A DNA stretch of 64,000 nt from Paralichthys olivaceus (Eukaryota; Chordata; Actinopteri; Pleuronectiformes; Paralichthyidae). Below, piece by piece: positions 23,030 to 51,953 of this stretch. Made by a program: the position numbers and the translations under genes. Where the stretch lies: the NCBI RefSeq assembly GCF_024713975.1, contig NC_091107.1, positions 13,815,501 through 13,879,500 on the forward strand, written 5' to 3'. Position 1 is the first letter of the stretch, and every line of letters begins with the position of its first letter. The notes under the pieces are model-generated. The model worked only from the letters and a program-made list of their open reading frames with translations, had not been told where the DNA came from and did not search any database.

Positions 23030-24374
23030 TTCCTGTGAAAAATCTGTAGATGGATCTGAGGCCTGTCATGAAAATTAACACTGTACATCATCAGCTTTGC
23101 AAAGTCAACAGACATGAAGTTAGTGGAAGTCAGTAGCTGCAGAATGAGGAAACAGAAATCTGTAAGTAACACTTAAACTAAGCTGCGTGTGCTGCCTAAT
23201 CTTCTCCACTACACTAATCTGCCACTATGTCCTGTAAACCATGCTGTGACTGGACACACGGCTTTGGCAAAGATTTGTTATGATTTAATTCACCCAATCA
23301 CCAGAGCCATGATAAATAAAAGAAAACAAAGCCAATGAGGTGACAATGTGGTGTGAAACATTAATTTCGTAGTTTAAATATTTGCCAAAAAGTCCTAGTA
23401 ATCATAACATGACCTTAGTGGAAGGACAACAATATAAACATAAACGGATTTAAAAAAAATCATTCAGTAGATTAGCTTGAACACAAAGTGATGCTTTTCA
23501 TTGTCTATCCAAATTTACTTTGCTATTTCAGCAAAAACATTTCAGATCACATGCATGAAAACTAAATATATATAAATGAGACAATACTAGAAAGTCAACA
23601 CCTTGCCTTAGATCTGGTCACATACTGTGTGCTCAGTTTGAACATCACTGATTGAGAACATCTAGAATGTTCATTCTAGAACAGTTAACTTGTGCAATAA
23701 AATAGAGCCAAAGTTGAGCGATTGTATCAGCAGAGGGCACCATAATGCAACTAAAGCAGTGGCTCTGCATATTCCTCAAGATGACTTGAAATATTGAGAA
23801 ATATTGTGCAACATATAAAAAACCCTTTAATCCTAATACAAGAAAGTGATTTTTATTCAAACCCTTTGTTTATTTAAGTTATAAATCAATTGTCAAAAAA
23901 ATACAATTTCCAAGCTCATGAGGTTGGTCTTTGCTGGATTCCACAAATTATGGTGAATATCAATGTGTGGTGGATGCATTTCTGAATTTCTCATCTAGAG
24001 GAGATTGACCAGCCACTAGACCGTGCAGTAATAGTATCCAACTATCTGATCATGTTGCAGGACAATTATTGAATTTGAAATACAAAAAGGACCAGGTTCA
24101 ATATTATCAAACAAAACACATAAAAAGGCTTATTACCTAATATAGGCATATGGTCAAGACCCTGGAGTATGTTTCCCTTCATTAAGACATTTTAATTTAG
24201 CATAGATACATCATTAAGAACTTCATTAAAGGGTCTGAGAGTCCATAAGATGCTTCATACATTTACAATCTATGAAACAGCAGAGCTGATGACAGAATGT
24301 CCTTCCATGTATAGGACGTGTATTCAGGACTGTCCTGGTCAAACCATCTGCATTCTTTGCTACTGAGCAGTATC
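23030..24374. other. Intergenic region upstream of the sushi gene and downstream of hinfp
   Basis: AT-rich with no coding exon. It should contain the promoter of the sushi gene at its left end and the hinfp 3' UTR at its right end. Two minus-strand AATAAA candidates for hinfp lie at 23852-23857 and 23869-23874, about 500 bases after the hinfp stop. Confidence 0.5.
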
Positions 24375-27300
24375 CTAGAGAGTCAGCATGGCAGAGTCTT
24401 CCTCTTCATGTGACAAACCTCCAGTGAGAACGAACAACACGCCCTCTTCCTGACTGCTCTCCTCAGCGCCGTCGGCCGGCTCAGTCCTCTGCTCCTCCAG
24501 CAGCACCCCTCTCAGTTCCACCTGCAACTCTGCAGGAGCTGCACCTGCAGATTCCTCTTCCAGCCCCTGCCCTTCAGTGTGTCCACCGTCCTCATCGTCC
24601 TCCCCTTGCCTGTTTTGTCTTTCCCTCATTAACTGCTCGGTCAGTTCGACGCTCTCGTAGCGAATCAACTGCAGCCGCATGAAACCGTCTTCGTGCTCCT
24701 TGTACCTGACAGAAAAAGAGGTCCTCAGTGCTTCAATGCTCCTCATGTCTTAATGTCAATGCTACTAGGAGGATCATGGCAAGACGTACCTGAACCTGGG
24801 GTGTCCAGAGGGCCATTTGAATTGGTGCTTTTTGTGCAGATGGACTGTGAGGTTGTTGCCCCTGGTGAAGCACTGACCACACACATGGCACTTGTAGCGA
24901 GGTATAAAAGTCCCCTAATTATGGAAGAGAGCACAACACAGAAACAATTATTATATAAAATTTTCCCAAAAGAGTGAGTGCAATTGAAAAATTAAAGGAC
25001 TTTCCCTTTTACCTCGTGCTCTTTTTTGTGATGAATCTTCATGGTGGTGGAGGTACGACAAGTGAAACCACAGGCGGGAACATCGCAGCGAAATGCAGGC
25101 TCGCTGCTGTGGCTATCCAGGTGTTTACGCAAATCGATCAGATTCTTGCAGCTAAAAATCAAAACAAAAGAAAACTTCAGTGCAGGTGTATGTCCAAAAC
25201 GTACGTCAATTCAAACTGATGCTGCTTCAGTGGATGTGAAACCTGTATTCGCAGTATTCACAGCTGTATGGCTTCTCGTTACTGTGGCGGAACTTGATAT
25301 GGCTGCGTAGTGAGGAGGGTGATGGACAAGTCATGTCACAGAGCGGGCATTTGTAGTGGCTCACTGTACAAACAATGAAAAAGACAAATGCGAGTTTTGG
25401 TATCATCATTGGGGGGGGTTTGGAATCTCAGTGTTTCCTGTTTAAAGTTTTATGTGAAGGATAGAGATCAAGATACAAATGTAAGACACACTTTGGAAAA
25501 TGATTCATAGAATAAACTGAGCATGCTTTAGAATTATTTGGCTAAAGCATGTAAAAAGTGCAGTCTGGTATTTAAAGGTTTTTGTTGATATAGAGCTGCT
25601 CATCTCAAGCTTTGAATTAAGTGAACTACTTTAAACTAAAATATTATTTGTTAATACTATATGAAAACATCCTCACTCAAAGAAAAATTAATTATGACAT
25701 TTTGGGAAACACTTTCATTTTCGTTCCTTGAGTGAGATGAGAAAACTGATCGTGAGGATGACTGACCGTGGGTCCTCATGTGGTCTCTCAGCAGCCTTTC
25801 TGTTGCAAAACGTTTGGAACAGTGAGAACACTGGAACCTCTGACCTAAAGCCCAAACGAGCCCAAAAAACAATTATGTTATAAAGCTCAATAAGTTGCAA
25901 AACATTGATATGAGTCATCCCATCATGATTCTTTTTACCTTCCATGGCGCTCTGTCGTATGATGTGGTCAAACAACTTGGTGTTGTTGGCGTACATCCCC
26001 CCACAGCCTGGACATGCCACGACTTTCTCCTGGGTGTGGCTGCGCAGATGCTCCCGCATCTTAGGACGACCCTTTGCAGTGGCTTCACAATCTGAGGAGA
26101 CACAATTGCAGAACTTGTACTCAACAATCTCATACGCTTAGTATTAGATAGAATAGTTACTCATACTTTTAATCCTATTTCACCATAAATTTACTGTATA
26201 GTCTTTACAGAAACATCAACATGTGTAAATAAAATCTTTAGATGAACCGTGTGACATTACCTTTCCATCCACAGCGTATTAGGAATTCACAGTCTCCTGT
26301 TGGTATATCTATGCACAGGCTGTGCATCTCCACATGTCGGTAGAACCACTCAGGGTTTTCATATGGTGGTTGCTTGGATAAATATTAAAAAAAAAACATA
26401 AATGCATAGGCAGAGATGTTTAAGTTTAAAGTCTATATCACAGCTATTGAAAAGAAATCCTCAGATATATTTCATGTCACTGCATCCAAACTACATGACA
26501 TTTAATATTATTTTACGAGGAACAACTCCTGAGATGTTTTCATTTTGCTGGTGTGGCATGTTTCACACGTGTAGACTGTAGTCAGCTGTACCTCGCACTC
26601 TTCCCAGAGGCAGACGAAATTGTCTGGGATTTCAGGGATGATGTTGCGGTTGTGGAAGCCGATGGAGCAGCTGCCGAGTTCTGGCTGAGCATTGAGCACC
26701 TGCTGACCCAACTGCTTCAGCTTGGTGTGGTAACAGTGGAAGAAAAGATGTCGACGCAACTCCTCAGTACCCTCCAGTGAGCAGAAACCACAGTCTCTCC
26801 ACAGACAGTTTCTTTCCCCTTGGCACAAAAAGCAGAGAACATGCATAAGGACTAGTAATCACCTTTTCCCGGGCATCATTTAACAGCACAGAGAGTACAC
26901 TGGATGGACATTGAATTTTATTTTTAGAGCCCCAAATTACAACATACAAGGCACTTTTACAGAAACAGTTACCACGATGAGAGAAAACTTGGCAACGTGA
27001 GAAACCTCTGACAGCATCAAATAAAAAGTGTAGGCATTATAATCCTCTTTATTCTGATTCAAAATATAGATGTATAACATAGTAATCAGATTTTAATAAA
27101 CACCAGAAAAGACTTGCTGTCTTTTTGCATATAGTACATGTTTAGTGCCTCCAGTGAGATCTTCAGCTATTCACTGAGATACTCAATGAAACTAATTCTA
27201 GGCAGATGTTGTTCAGTAACGAACAGAACACTGTTTGGCCACAATTGAATCATTTTATTAACACTTGAACGGCAGTCTTTTCATGTCAGTCCCCCACTAC

Positions 27301-27503
27301 CTCCAGACTACCTTCCTCAATTACGTTTTACTCGCCTCCTCACCTTCTGCTTCCTCCTCATCCTCCTCCGCCATGTTCCCAGCACTAAGGTGACCCTCTG
27401 CATGTTTGCAGAAGTTTTCCATCCGACTGAACGACTCGTGACACGGACCCCACTCACAGTCAAATTTCAGCGCTTTCTTCTGGATCCGTGTGTTGGGAGG
27501 CAT
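24375..27503 (-). CDS. hinfp: Histone H4 transcription factor HINFP (MIZF), C2H2 zinc-finger protein
   Basis: Nine exons join in phase: 27503-27344, 26818-26592, 26372-26261, 26091-25939, 25844-25767, 25363-25243, 25151-25013, 24914-24790 and 24705-24375. They encode 481 aa (human about 517). About ten C2H2-like units follow in order, from CEWGPC near residue 16 to [13 protein letters not shown] near residue 340. They include [38 protein letters not shown] and [10 protein letters not shown], all nearly identical to human HINFP. The conserved post-finger block [19 protein letters not shown] is present, then a variable acidic tail. In mammals this nuclear protein binds the histone H4 promoter site and activates H4 genes at the G1/S transition; the same role is inferred. 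An acidic Glu-rich linker ends exon 1. The exon 6 donor is GTTTCA, weak but the only one keeping frame and homology. Confidence 0.97.
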
Positions 27504-30019
27504 CTCTCCGTTGAGTCAGACCGAGGCTACAGACGTTGTTTCCGCGGTGTGAGCATCACCTGCGGAGCCCTGGCTGTGTTTAGCTAACAGCAGGTTTAAA
27601 AACACTGAGCAGCTGTAACACGAGCTAACACAAGCTAACAGGCTCTATCCTGGAGCTGTGCGACAAACGACAACACAGAGGAAGTTAAATTCTACCTTGG
27701 ATATCAGCCTCAACACGATAATCTGCAGAAAGCTCTGACATCTTGTCAACAGCAGTTTGTTATCACTACGCGGTCTGTGTGCAGCGCATATACAAGCCCC
27801 CCCAGAAACAACGCTCAAGTGTTTAATAGTTCCCGGTGCGCTTATGTTTACGTTCAATGGTTCCGCCTCAAAATCCCCTTTAGATGTTTCCATAATCATT
27901 TGAACCAGTTAGAACAGGATAGTAACTGAGTACATCTAGTACTGCACTTTCATCTGTTGTAATTCACGTATGTACTTTTTAGTTTATTTATTTAATTTTT
28001 GTACTTACAGATGAGTATGTGTGGAAGCCCATTCCTGCCAGTGAAAGGAAAGACAACGAAATCTAAATCACAATTTAAAATCATTATTATGAGATATGAT
28101 AAATTAAAGGTTCAGTGTTTAGAATTTAGGGAAATCTAGTGGTGAAGGTGCATGTTGCAGCTGGATACCCCTCACCTCACCCTCCGCTTCCAAACACGAA
28201 AGAGAACCTGTGGTATCTTCAGTTGTCATAAAAACTCAAAAGGTGTTTAGATTGTCCAGTTTGGGTTACTGTGAAAAACGTGGCAGCCTCCATAAAGAGG
28301 GCCTGCTCATGATAAAAATATATATATAAATATCTATAAGTATTTAAATATAAAGGGGCAATTCTTGGGTAAAAAAACAAACAATAATTCCTACAATTTA
28401 GATGAAACACACTAGTGAAAACATCATTAAGATTATTTATATTCAATTTCTGCCAATAGATCCCTTTCACCTAAATCTTACACATTGAACCTTTAAGAGA
28501 TAGTGACAGTCACAATTATGAGATTTTATGACATTATTTTAAATATAAAAAGTACTTATGTTTAGTTAATAAGTCATTATTTTGATCGCATTTATTTTTC
28601 TAATTTGGCTTCAACACACAAAATATGATCTGTTGCAGTATTACAGAAAAAAAACACCAACAATTTGTATGGCCCTCTGATGCTATTCTTGAGTGATATC
28701 AATTATTTTTGTCAATTTAAACATTTAGTTAACAACAGCTAATGCCTGTCACACTACTGTGAGTATCTTAAACATACCTTTAGCATGTATGCACTGCAGT
28801 TACTTATTTGGCTGCTATAAAACCTATATCAAATGTGTGAAAAGTTAAAATTGGCAATGTAGGATTTTTTCAAGTGATCATTTTAATTAATTTACTTAGC
28901 TTTATTTTCGACCAGTAGGTCAGTTATCAGTATAACAAAAAAATAACAAAATATAACTTGTATAGTATTTTTGTAATGAAGTAGTACAACTTGTAAAATG
29001 ACATGGGAACTAATTCCAAAAATGCTGGCACAATCTTGAATTTCATTTCTTTTGTTTTATTTCTGAATTTGAGCCTTGCGTCTCGACAGTAAACAGATTC
29101 TCACATTGAGTTACATCCCTAAACAAAACAGTCCAGTGCCAGTTGACTTCACATTGGTGTTTGTTGAGCCTTTGGGGGATCGAATGCATATCAGTCATAA
29201 AAATACAGTGATGTACCAAATAAAATTTAAAAAGAGGTTGAAATCAATCAATTCTAACTATTGTAGTACTGACATCCTTCACCTTCCATTATTTTGTCAT
29301 TTACAACAAACAAGCAATAATAAACTCATTTATCTGTTCTACTGTTCCATTTTGTTTACCCACCTCCACCCGCATCAGACTCCTACAGTCTTATCTTCTC
29401 ACTACTTTTCTTCACAATCACCATTCTGTGTGCATTTGTTCGGAGGTAAAAACTCAAACAATCAAAAATATTTCCAACTTTCCCACTAACTTTGTTGCAT
29501 GGATTGATCGTCATGCAAAATGAAGTGCGAATCTGTACATTTTCCTGATGCCATGTTTTCTTCAACAGCACATTCAAGCAATGGACCACCATGTTTAGTT
29601 CTTATTTAAATCTTCAAAGAGCAATTATGGCTCCATAGTCTGCCCTGAGTTCCAAAACTCTTCCACATTGACTGTTCTGTCCTCTAAAAAACCCAGTACA
29701 AAAAATATACTTTCAGGGAGCGCATTAAAGACAATTCAGATTCCAGACACATTTTCATGCTTGTAATCAGTGAAACTCAAAGGAGGATGACGAACAGTAG
29801 AGCTGTTGGTTGATGCTGTTTATGCTTTTATGTGAAAATGTCCTGGCAAAGTGAAATACAGCTCTGAACCTTGCACCTGGAGTCACTACTGCAGGTCGAT
29901 CTGAGGCAGAGTAAAAGCGAGGTACAAGTGAACCTATAAAAAAAAGGCAGATAAGCCTGTAAAATAGTTCAAAAACTATTTTCTCAGACAGAATTTGCTC
30001 GTGTTTCCAGCAGAGCCAT
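27504..30019. other. Intergenic region between dpagt1 and hinfp
   Basis: The right part, near 30019, should be the dpagt1 3' UTR, and the left part, near 27504, the hinfp promoter. The hinfp side is somewhat GC-richer (about 27500-27560) and then turns AT-rich. One short inverted-repeat transposon copy lies at 28104-28496. I see no other gene. Confidence 0.6.
28104..28496. mobile_element. Complete MITE copy (hAT-like family A, 393 bp)
   Basis: The element begins TTAAAGGTTCAGTGTTTAGAA and ends, on the opposite strand, TTAAAGGTTCAATGTGTAAGA. The inverted ends of about 27 bp differ at only a few positions. No ORF lies between them, so it is non-autonomous. A second copy of the family, in reverse orientation and truncated, lies at 39096-39401. 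Assignment to the hAT superfamily rests on the general form of the ends and is tentative. A clean 8-bp target duplication was not identified. Confidence 0.8.
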
Positions 30020-32920
<2,901 letters not shown>

Positions 32921-34786
32921 ATTGGCGCGTCTGTGTCCGACAGATCAGATCGGGTTTCCAGCTAAATCTGACGTTTGCCCCCCTTCTGACGATCGATGAA
33001 CGAGGATCGGCTGGAGTCTTCACACAGCTACAACATGTCCCAGCGCCATGTTCAGAGCGAAACACACCTCTGGCAGGGGAAGATCAGTCCGCAGGTCCCA
33101 GTAGAGATCCATAGCAGGTGCCACTACAGGCTGTTCATGGTGTTTTGTGTCCACACCACCTCGAAGTGTCTGAACTCCACGTCTCTTTCACTTCTACTGC
33201 GTGACTGACGCTTCCGGTTCAGCTCTTCAAAACAAAACAGCGGCAGAGCTTCAATGACTCGATCGATTGTGTTGTGTTAATGATAAAGCTTTGATGATGG
33301 TAAATTCATGCAGTTATTTTGTTTGTTAGACAATAAGAATCGATTTATTCCTGTGCACATACTCTCGCCCTCTTTCAACTCACCTGTGAACAATCATTTA
33401 CTTTTTACTTCCGTCAGTGTCAAAACTGTATTGACACGGAAGTGAACTGTCACAACATTGTTTTAAGACTCAAAACATTCTTACTTTTTTTCTTATATCA
33501 TAAAGAAGAGGGTGGGCAAATTAAAAATACACAAAAGTAGGACAAAACAAGTTGATGATGTTATTAAATAAAACAAAATACAATTATATAATAATAACAA
33601 TAATAGATTATTGTGTCAAAATTTGATCAACACAATTTTGAGTAAAATATCAACACCGTGTCAAGGTTTCTGGAACTGTTTGATGGGTCCAGTTGATTTT
33701 GAAATTGAGCCAAAATCACGAAATAACACTAAAAAATATATATTGAAAAAAACATGTATGGATAAGTTGAAGAACATTTTAAATATTCACAACACACATT
33801 ATGTAAATTCATATATAATACACAGTTTGCAGGTTTCAAATATGTGTACTATTTCTCTTGTCTTCTTACAGAATTTTGTCATTTTATATGGAAAACTGTA
33901 TTTATGTATATTATTTCATGTAACATAATTTGGCAGGGATAATCAATAAACGTATAATTTTTCATCAACGTTTCAGATTGAGCCGTGCAAAAAGTGCAGA
34001 TAATATCAATATCAGACTTAAAACTTAAACTCATGAATACATTGTTGGTTATTTTTACGTCTAAAGTGGTGTGCTTTTATTTTGAAGGCTGAGAATGTCA
34101 CTTCCTTGTAGCTGTAGCGCTTTGTCCGCTGCAGCGCCCCCTGCAGGCCACGGCTGTTGGCTGTCAGATGGTCGCTGTGCAGACAGAGCAGCGGGCAGGA
34201 GGGTTCGAACAGCGGACGTAGCGGTGCCTCTGCAGCCTCAGAGAGCAGAGAGGTCGTTTCAGTATCGAAAGGTGACACCGCAGTCACATCAGAACAAACA
34301 GCGCTGAGAACACTGAACATGGGACGAGCGTGTTTGTTGTTGGCACCGCTGCACATCGCCATGAATCCAGCTTTACGTTGACGATGCCGTGCGTTCGATC
34401 CCCAGCAGCCCGCAGCCTGGAGCGTGTAAGTGACACGGTTGGTTTCCTGCTTGATTATCTGAGTTTCATCCATTAACCTGCTGCGCATCATCCTCTCTAC
34501 TAACGCATGTTCCATAATATCAGAGATGTGTGCGCGACGTTTACGCAGCTTTCAGTGCGTGGGCTTCTGGTTCACACGCGCACGATCCGTGTTTAATGTG
34601 AGCCATAACAAACAAATGAAAGTCAAGGAGGTGACGTGCATGTGTATTCAGTGTTATTCCTCAGTTATAACATGTCTGTACCGTTTGGATGAGGAGGACT
34701 GACACTGTTTACTGCCTCTCACAGGCTGAAGGGAGCTGAGCTGCTCCGACTGACACCACCTGATATTTCCACCCGGACCTGCTGAC
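32921..34786. promoter_or_regulatory. Divergent dpagt1/c2cd2l intergenic promoter region
   Basis: The two genes are transcribed away from each other from this stretch. ETS-type sites (TTCCGG or its complement) occur near 33211 (CGCTTCCGGTTC), and GGAAGT/ACTTCC sites occur near 33410 and 33440. The 34095-34440 part is GC-richer. The middle (about 33480-33960) is strongly AT-rich. Transcription start sites were not identified. Open frames here lack splice or homology support. Confidence 0.5.
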
Positions 34787-34803
34787 ATGAGAGGGAGGCG
34801 GTG

Positions 34804-34804
<1 letters not shown>
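34787..34804 (+). promoter_or_regulatory. Five-codon upstream ORF overlapping the c2cd2l start
   Basis: An upstream ATG at 34787 reads Met-Arg-Gly-Arg-Arg and stops at TGA 34802-34804. The final A of that stop is the first base of the main c2cd2l ATG (TGATG). This geometry is seen directly. In known cases such overlaps modulate translation by termination-reinitiation or leaky scanning. It matters only if the transcript starts upstream of 34787, which the missing 5' end data cannot confirm. Confidence 0.55.
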
Positions 34805-49343
<14,539 letters not shown>

Positions 49344-51104
49344 TTATCAACAGGATCGTTTTGAAGCCTCTGTTGGTTCTGTCAGAAGAACAACTAAACC
49401 TCGAGTCCAGACTATGAAAGGTTGAAGCCCCCGGAGGGTTATCACCTGCACATGTTGAAAGGAGGATTCCTCTGGGAGGGCCTTCCTCTGGAGTCAAACT
49501 ATCGCACCTTCAGAACAGAAGTCCTGTTTAATCACATCGCTGAGGTTTAAATGTGATTGTCTATTTCTTTCAAGGAGAAATCCGCTGCTGAGTGAAGTGA
49601 AGGAAATAACTACAATAAAATGCTGTGTGCTGAGTGTTTGATTGTGACCAATGGTGGAAGCTCCTTAACTATATAAAAGGCCAGTATAACATTATTGGTT
49701 GCACTTTCGTTCCTGGGTTGTATAAAAGGTTATTTATTTATTATGTGTTTCACATCAAACAAGTGCTATTTATTTCACCCCCCCCCCCCAAAAAAACGGA
49801 CTCATTTGCATTTTCCTGTAAAATAGAGACGTTGCTGTGTTTTTCCATGCACATGTAATTTTAACACCTAGTTTTAAGTGAGTTAACAAGAGTCTGTCTT
49901 AAATTAGCTGTAATGTCCATTCATGATTGCTTATAAATTGGTTTTAGGATGTCGTTAAATGTTGTATCTTACATAAGAAGCGGAAAAGATAATATATTTA
50001 TTGTACGTTTTATTTTATAAAAGGTACTTTCTGTGGGATTCTTATTTGAAGTTAAGCTCATAAATGCATTTTGGTTTGCTTTGGAAACTTCTCTCCACAA
50101 GACAGTATTGTCAGGAAGAAAAACAGGATCAAGTCCTGCTCACTTTGTATCTAGTATTGACTCTAATAAGTGAAATGTGCAGTTAAGAGCATAACAAACT
50201 AGATGCTCTCTATTGACATTTGATTTCTGCAATAACTATCATTACAGTGGAGCAAGATTGCATACGGTATATTATGTGACATTCTGATATGTGATCTAAT
50301 TATAATCTAAACCTTACCAAACTTATCCTGTCTGTAAGATTTAAGATTGTTATTATATAATGTTTCTTTTTAAACAGATTTGAGTCTCACATTAGCAACT
50401 GCAGGGACGTATTTTGAGACGTTCTGCCGAGGCATTGCAAGCAACAAGATTGTCAGAGTTAATGACAAGGCAATGGGTATCATGGACCCACTCAGGGCTA
50501 GAAAATAAATTGCTATAGCAACAAGAGACATAAGGTAAAAAAACCCCCGACATTTTTGGACATTTGTGTTTAGTCAGAGAAAAAGAGAAATACTCTAACC
50601 TTCTGCATTAATTCTGAGACTTTAGAACGATCAAATTAAATAAGCCAAATACTGTCAAAGGGACTCTACTGAACATATACCATGTGCTTTACAAAAATAA
50701 AACCAATTCAAAATGCTGAATAAACGAACAAAGCCACTGCGTTGACTAAAGGCAGACTATGTGATATGTGGCTGGAATGTGAAACAGGAAGTTGCTGGAT
50801 ATTTTAAGATGTGTATAATTTCTGTTGTAATATTTGAAATGTTTAATTTATTGCAAATAAATTATTTTTGAAGCTCAGTTGATCTGTGTACCCAGGGTGA
50901 CTTTTGACTCTTTTTTTCTTATTTTAGGAGATATGGAATTTCTAGATGTAAAACTGAGACTTTTAGAGCATCTTTAAAATGCAAAGTCATAACATTTCAG
51001 TACTTGCTGTTGATCTCAGATACAGACACATGACTTTTATTTATTACTTTTACTTCCACTGCTCAAGTTAAACGCGCCTAAAACTTTGAAGGACGAGGGA
51101 AGAC
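49344..51104 (+). other. c2cd2l 3' UTR and spacer before h2ax
   Basis: The first poly(A) signal after the c2cd2l stop is AATAAA at 49614-49619. Further AATAAA motifs occur near 50697 and 50857, so alternative longer 3' UTRs are possible. A C-run followed by A-run lies near 49780-49797. No other gene is seen. Confidence 0.6.
49614..49619 (+). terminator. Proximal c2cd2l poly(A) signal
   Basis: AATAAA, 271 bases after the c2cd2l stop codon, in the context ACTACAATAAAATGC. Confidence 0.65.
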
Positions 51105-51345
51105 GTTGGATTGGTCCTCCGTGTCATCCGCTGTTTCATGACCCAATCACAACACGCAAAAGGAACTACGCCCGCCTTTCTTCTGTAAAAACCACCGTGA
51201 TTGGCTGAACGTAAGAACATTCAAGCCAATACTCACAGACTTCCTGTTCCCTTTGACCTCTGACAGCCAATCACACACGGCTAATTCCATCCTCAGTACC
51301 AATCGCGTTGTAGGGCGGGACAAACGGAGGGGTTTATATCCTGGT
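51105..51345 (+). promoter_or_regulatory. h2ax promoter: six CCAAT boxes and a TATA-like box
   Basis: CCAAT pentamers occur on the plus strand at 51143-51147, 51226-51230, 51267-51271 and 51299-51303. On the minus strand they occur at 51110-51114 and 51200-51204. A TTTATAT box is at 51333-51339, about 75 bases before the ATG. Multiple CCAAT boxes before a TATA element are typical of replication-dependent histone promoters and are bound by NF-Y in other vertebrates. This fits S-phase expression. Confidence 0.85.
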
Positions 51346-51410
51346 TGTGCTGGAGCTTCAATACTGTTGCAGTATTTTCTTCAGAGAGAAAAAGCAGCGA
51401 ACTAACCAAC

Positions 51411-51839
51411 ATGTCTGGAAGAGGAAAAACCGGAGCCAAGGCCCGCGCTAAGGCCAAGACTCGCAGCTCCCGCGCCGGTCTGCAGTTCCCCGTCGGCCGC
51501 GTCCATCGTCTCCTCCGCAAGGGTAACTACGCCGAGAGAGTGGGCGCCGGGGCTCCCGTGTACCTGGCTGCAGTGCTGGAGTACCTCACCGCTGAGATCC
51601 TGGAGCTGGCTGGAAACGCCGCCAGAGACAACAAGAAGACCCGTATCATCCCCCGTCACCTGCAGCTGGCTGTCCGCAACGACGAGGAGCTCAACAAGCT
51701 GCTCGGCGGCGTCACCATCGCCCAGGGCGGCGTCCTGCCCAACATCCAGGCCGTCCTGCTGCCCAAGAAGACCGGACAGTCCGCACCCAGCTCCGGCAAG
51801 GCGGGAAAGAAGGCCTCCTCTCAGTCCCAGGAGTATTAG
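51411..51839 (+). CDS. h2ax: Histone H2AX
   Basis: An intronless ORF of 142 aa. It has the H2A N-tail ([20 protein letters not shown]), the intact histone fold including [20 protein letters not shown] and the acidic-patch region, and LLPKKTGQ. It ends in SQSQEY, with the diagnostic SQEY motif as its last four residues. The serine of SQE (138 without the initiator Met) is the site phosphorylated by ATM/ATR/DNA-PK to form gamma-H2AX at DNA breaks. The SQEY tail separates it from canonical H2A and from H2A.Z. An in-frame upstream ATG at 51345 lies next to the TATA-like box and is not expected to be used. The GC-rich codon use contrasts with the AT-rich flanks, as is usual for histone genes. It is followed by both a histone stem-loop and a poly(A) signal. 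Confidence 0.99.
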   Translation: MSGRGKTGAKARAKAKTRSSRAGLQFPVGRVHRLLRKGNYAERVGAGAPVYLAAVLEYLTAEILELAGNAARDNKKTRIIPRHLQLAVRNDEELNKLLGGVTIAQGGVLPNIQAVLLPKKTGQSAPSSGKAGKKASSQSQEY

Positions 51840-51868
51840 CTTGTAGGCTAATAACTCTCAACCCCAAA

Positions 51869-51884
51869 GGCCCTTTTAAGGGCC
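51869..51884 (+). terminator. Histone mRNA 3' stem-loop
   Basis: A six-base-pair GGCCCT/AGGGCC stem encloses a four-base TTTA loop. ACCCA follows within a few bases. It lies 30 bases after the h2ax stop and matches the SLBP-bound stem-loop of replication-dependent histone mRNAs. Confidence 0.95.
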
Positions 51885-51947
51885 ACCCACTCCTCCTTTA
51901 AAAAGCAATCTGTCCTCGTGTTCCTCTTTAGCATGGCTTTCTAATTT

Positions 51948-51953
51948 AATAAA
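51948..51953 (+). terminator. h2ax poly(A) signal
   Basis: AATAAA lies 64 bases downstream of the histone stem-loop. The pair agrees with the known ability of H2AX genes to produce both stem-loop-ended and polyadenylated mRNAs. Confidence 0.8.

Noticed and set aside
34380-34412. tRNA/SINE-like box B (GTTCGATCCC)
   Set aside because: No matching box A at the right distance and no cloverleaf could be formed, so it is not called as a tRNA or SINE.
34018-34515. 165-codon minus-strand open frame upstream of c2cd2l
   Set aside because: It lies in a GC-richer divergent promoter region, has no recognisable domain, and its composition fits a chance frame antisense to the c2cd2l upstream region.
51402-51659. 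Minus-strand frame across h2ax
   Set aside because: It is a shadow of the histone coding frame.
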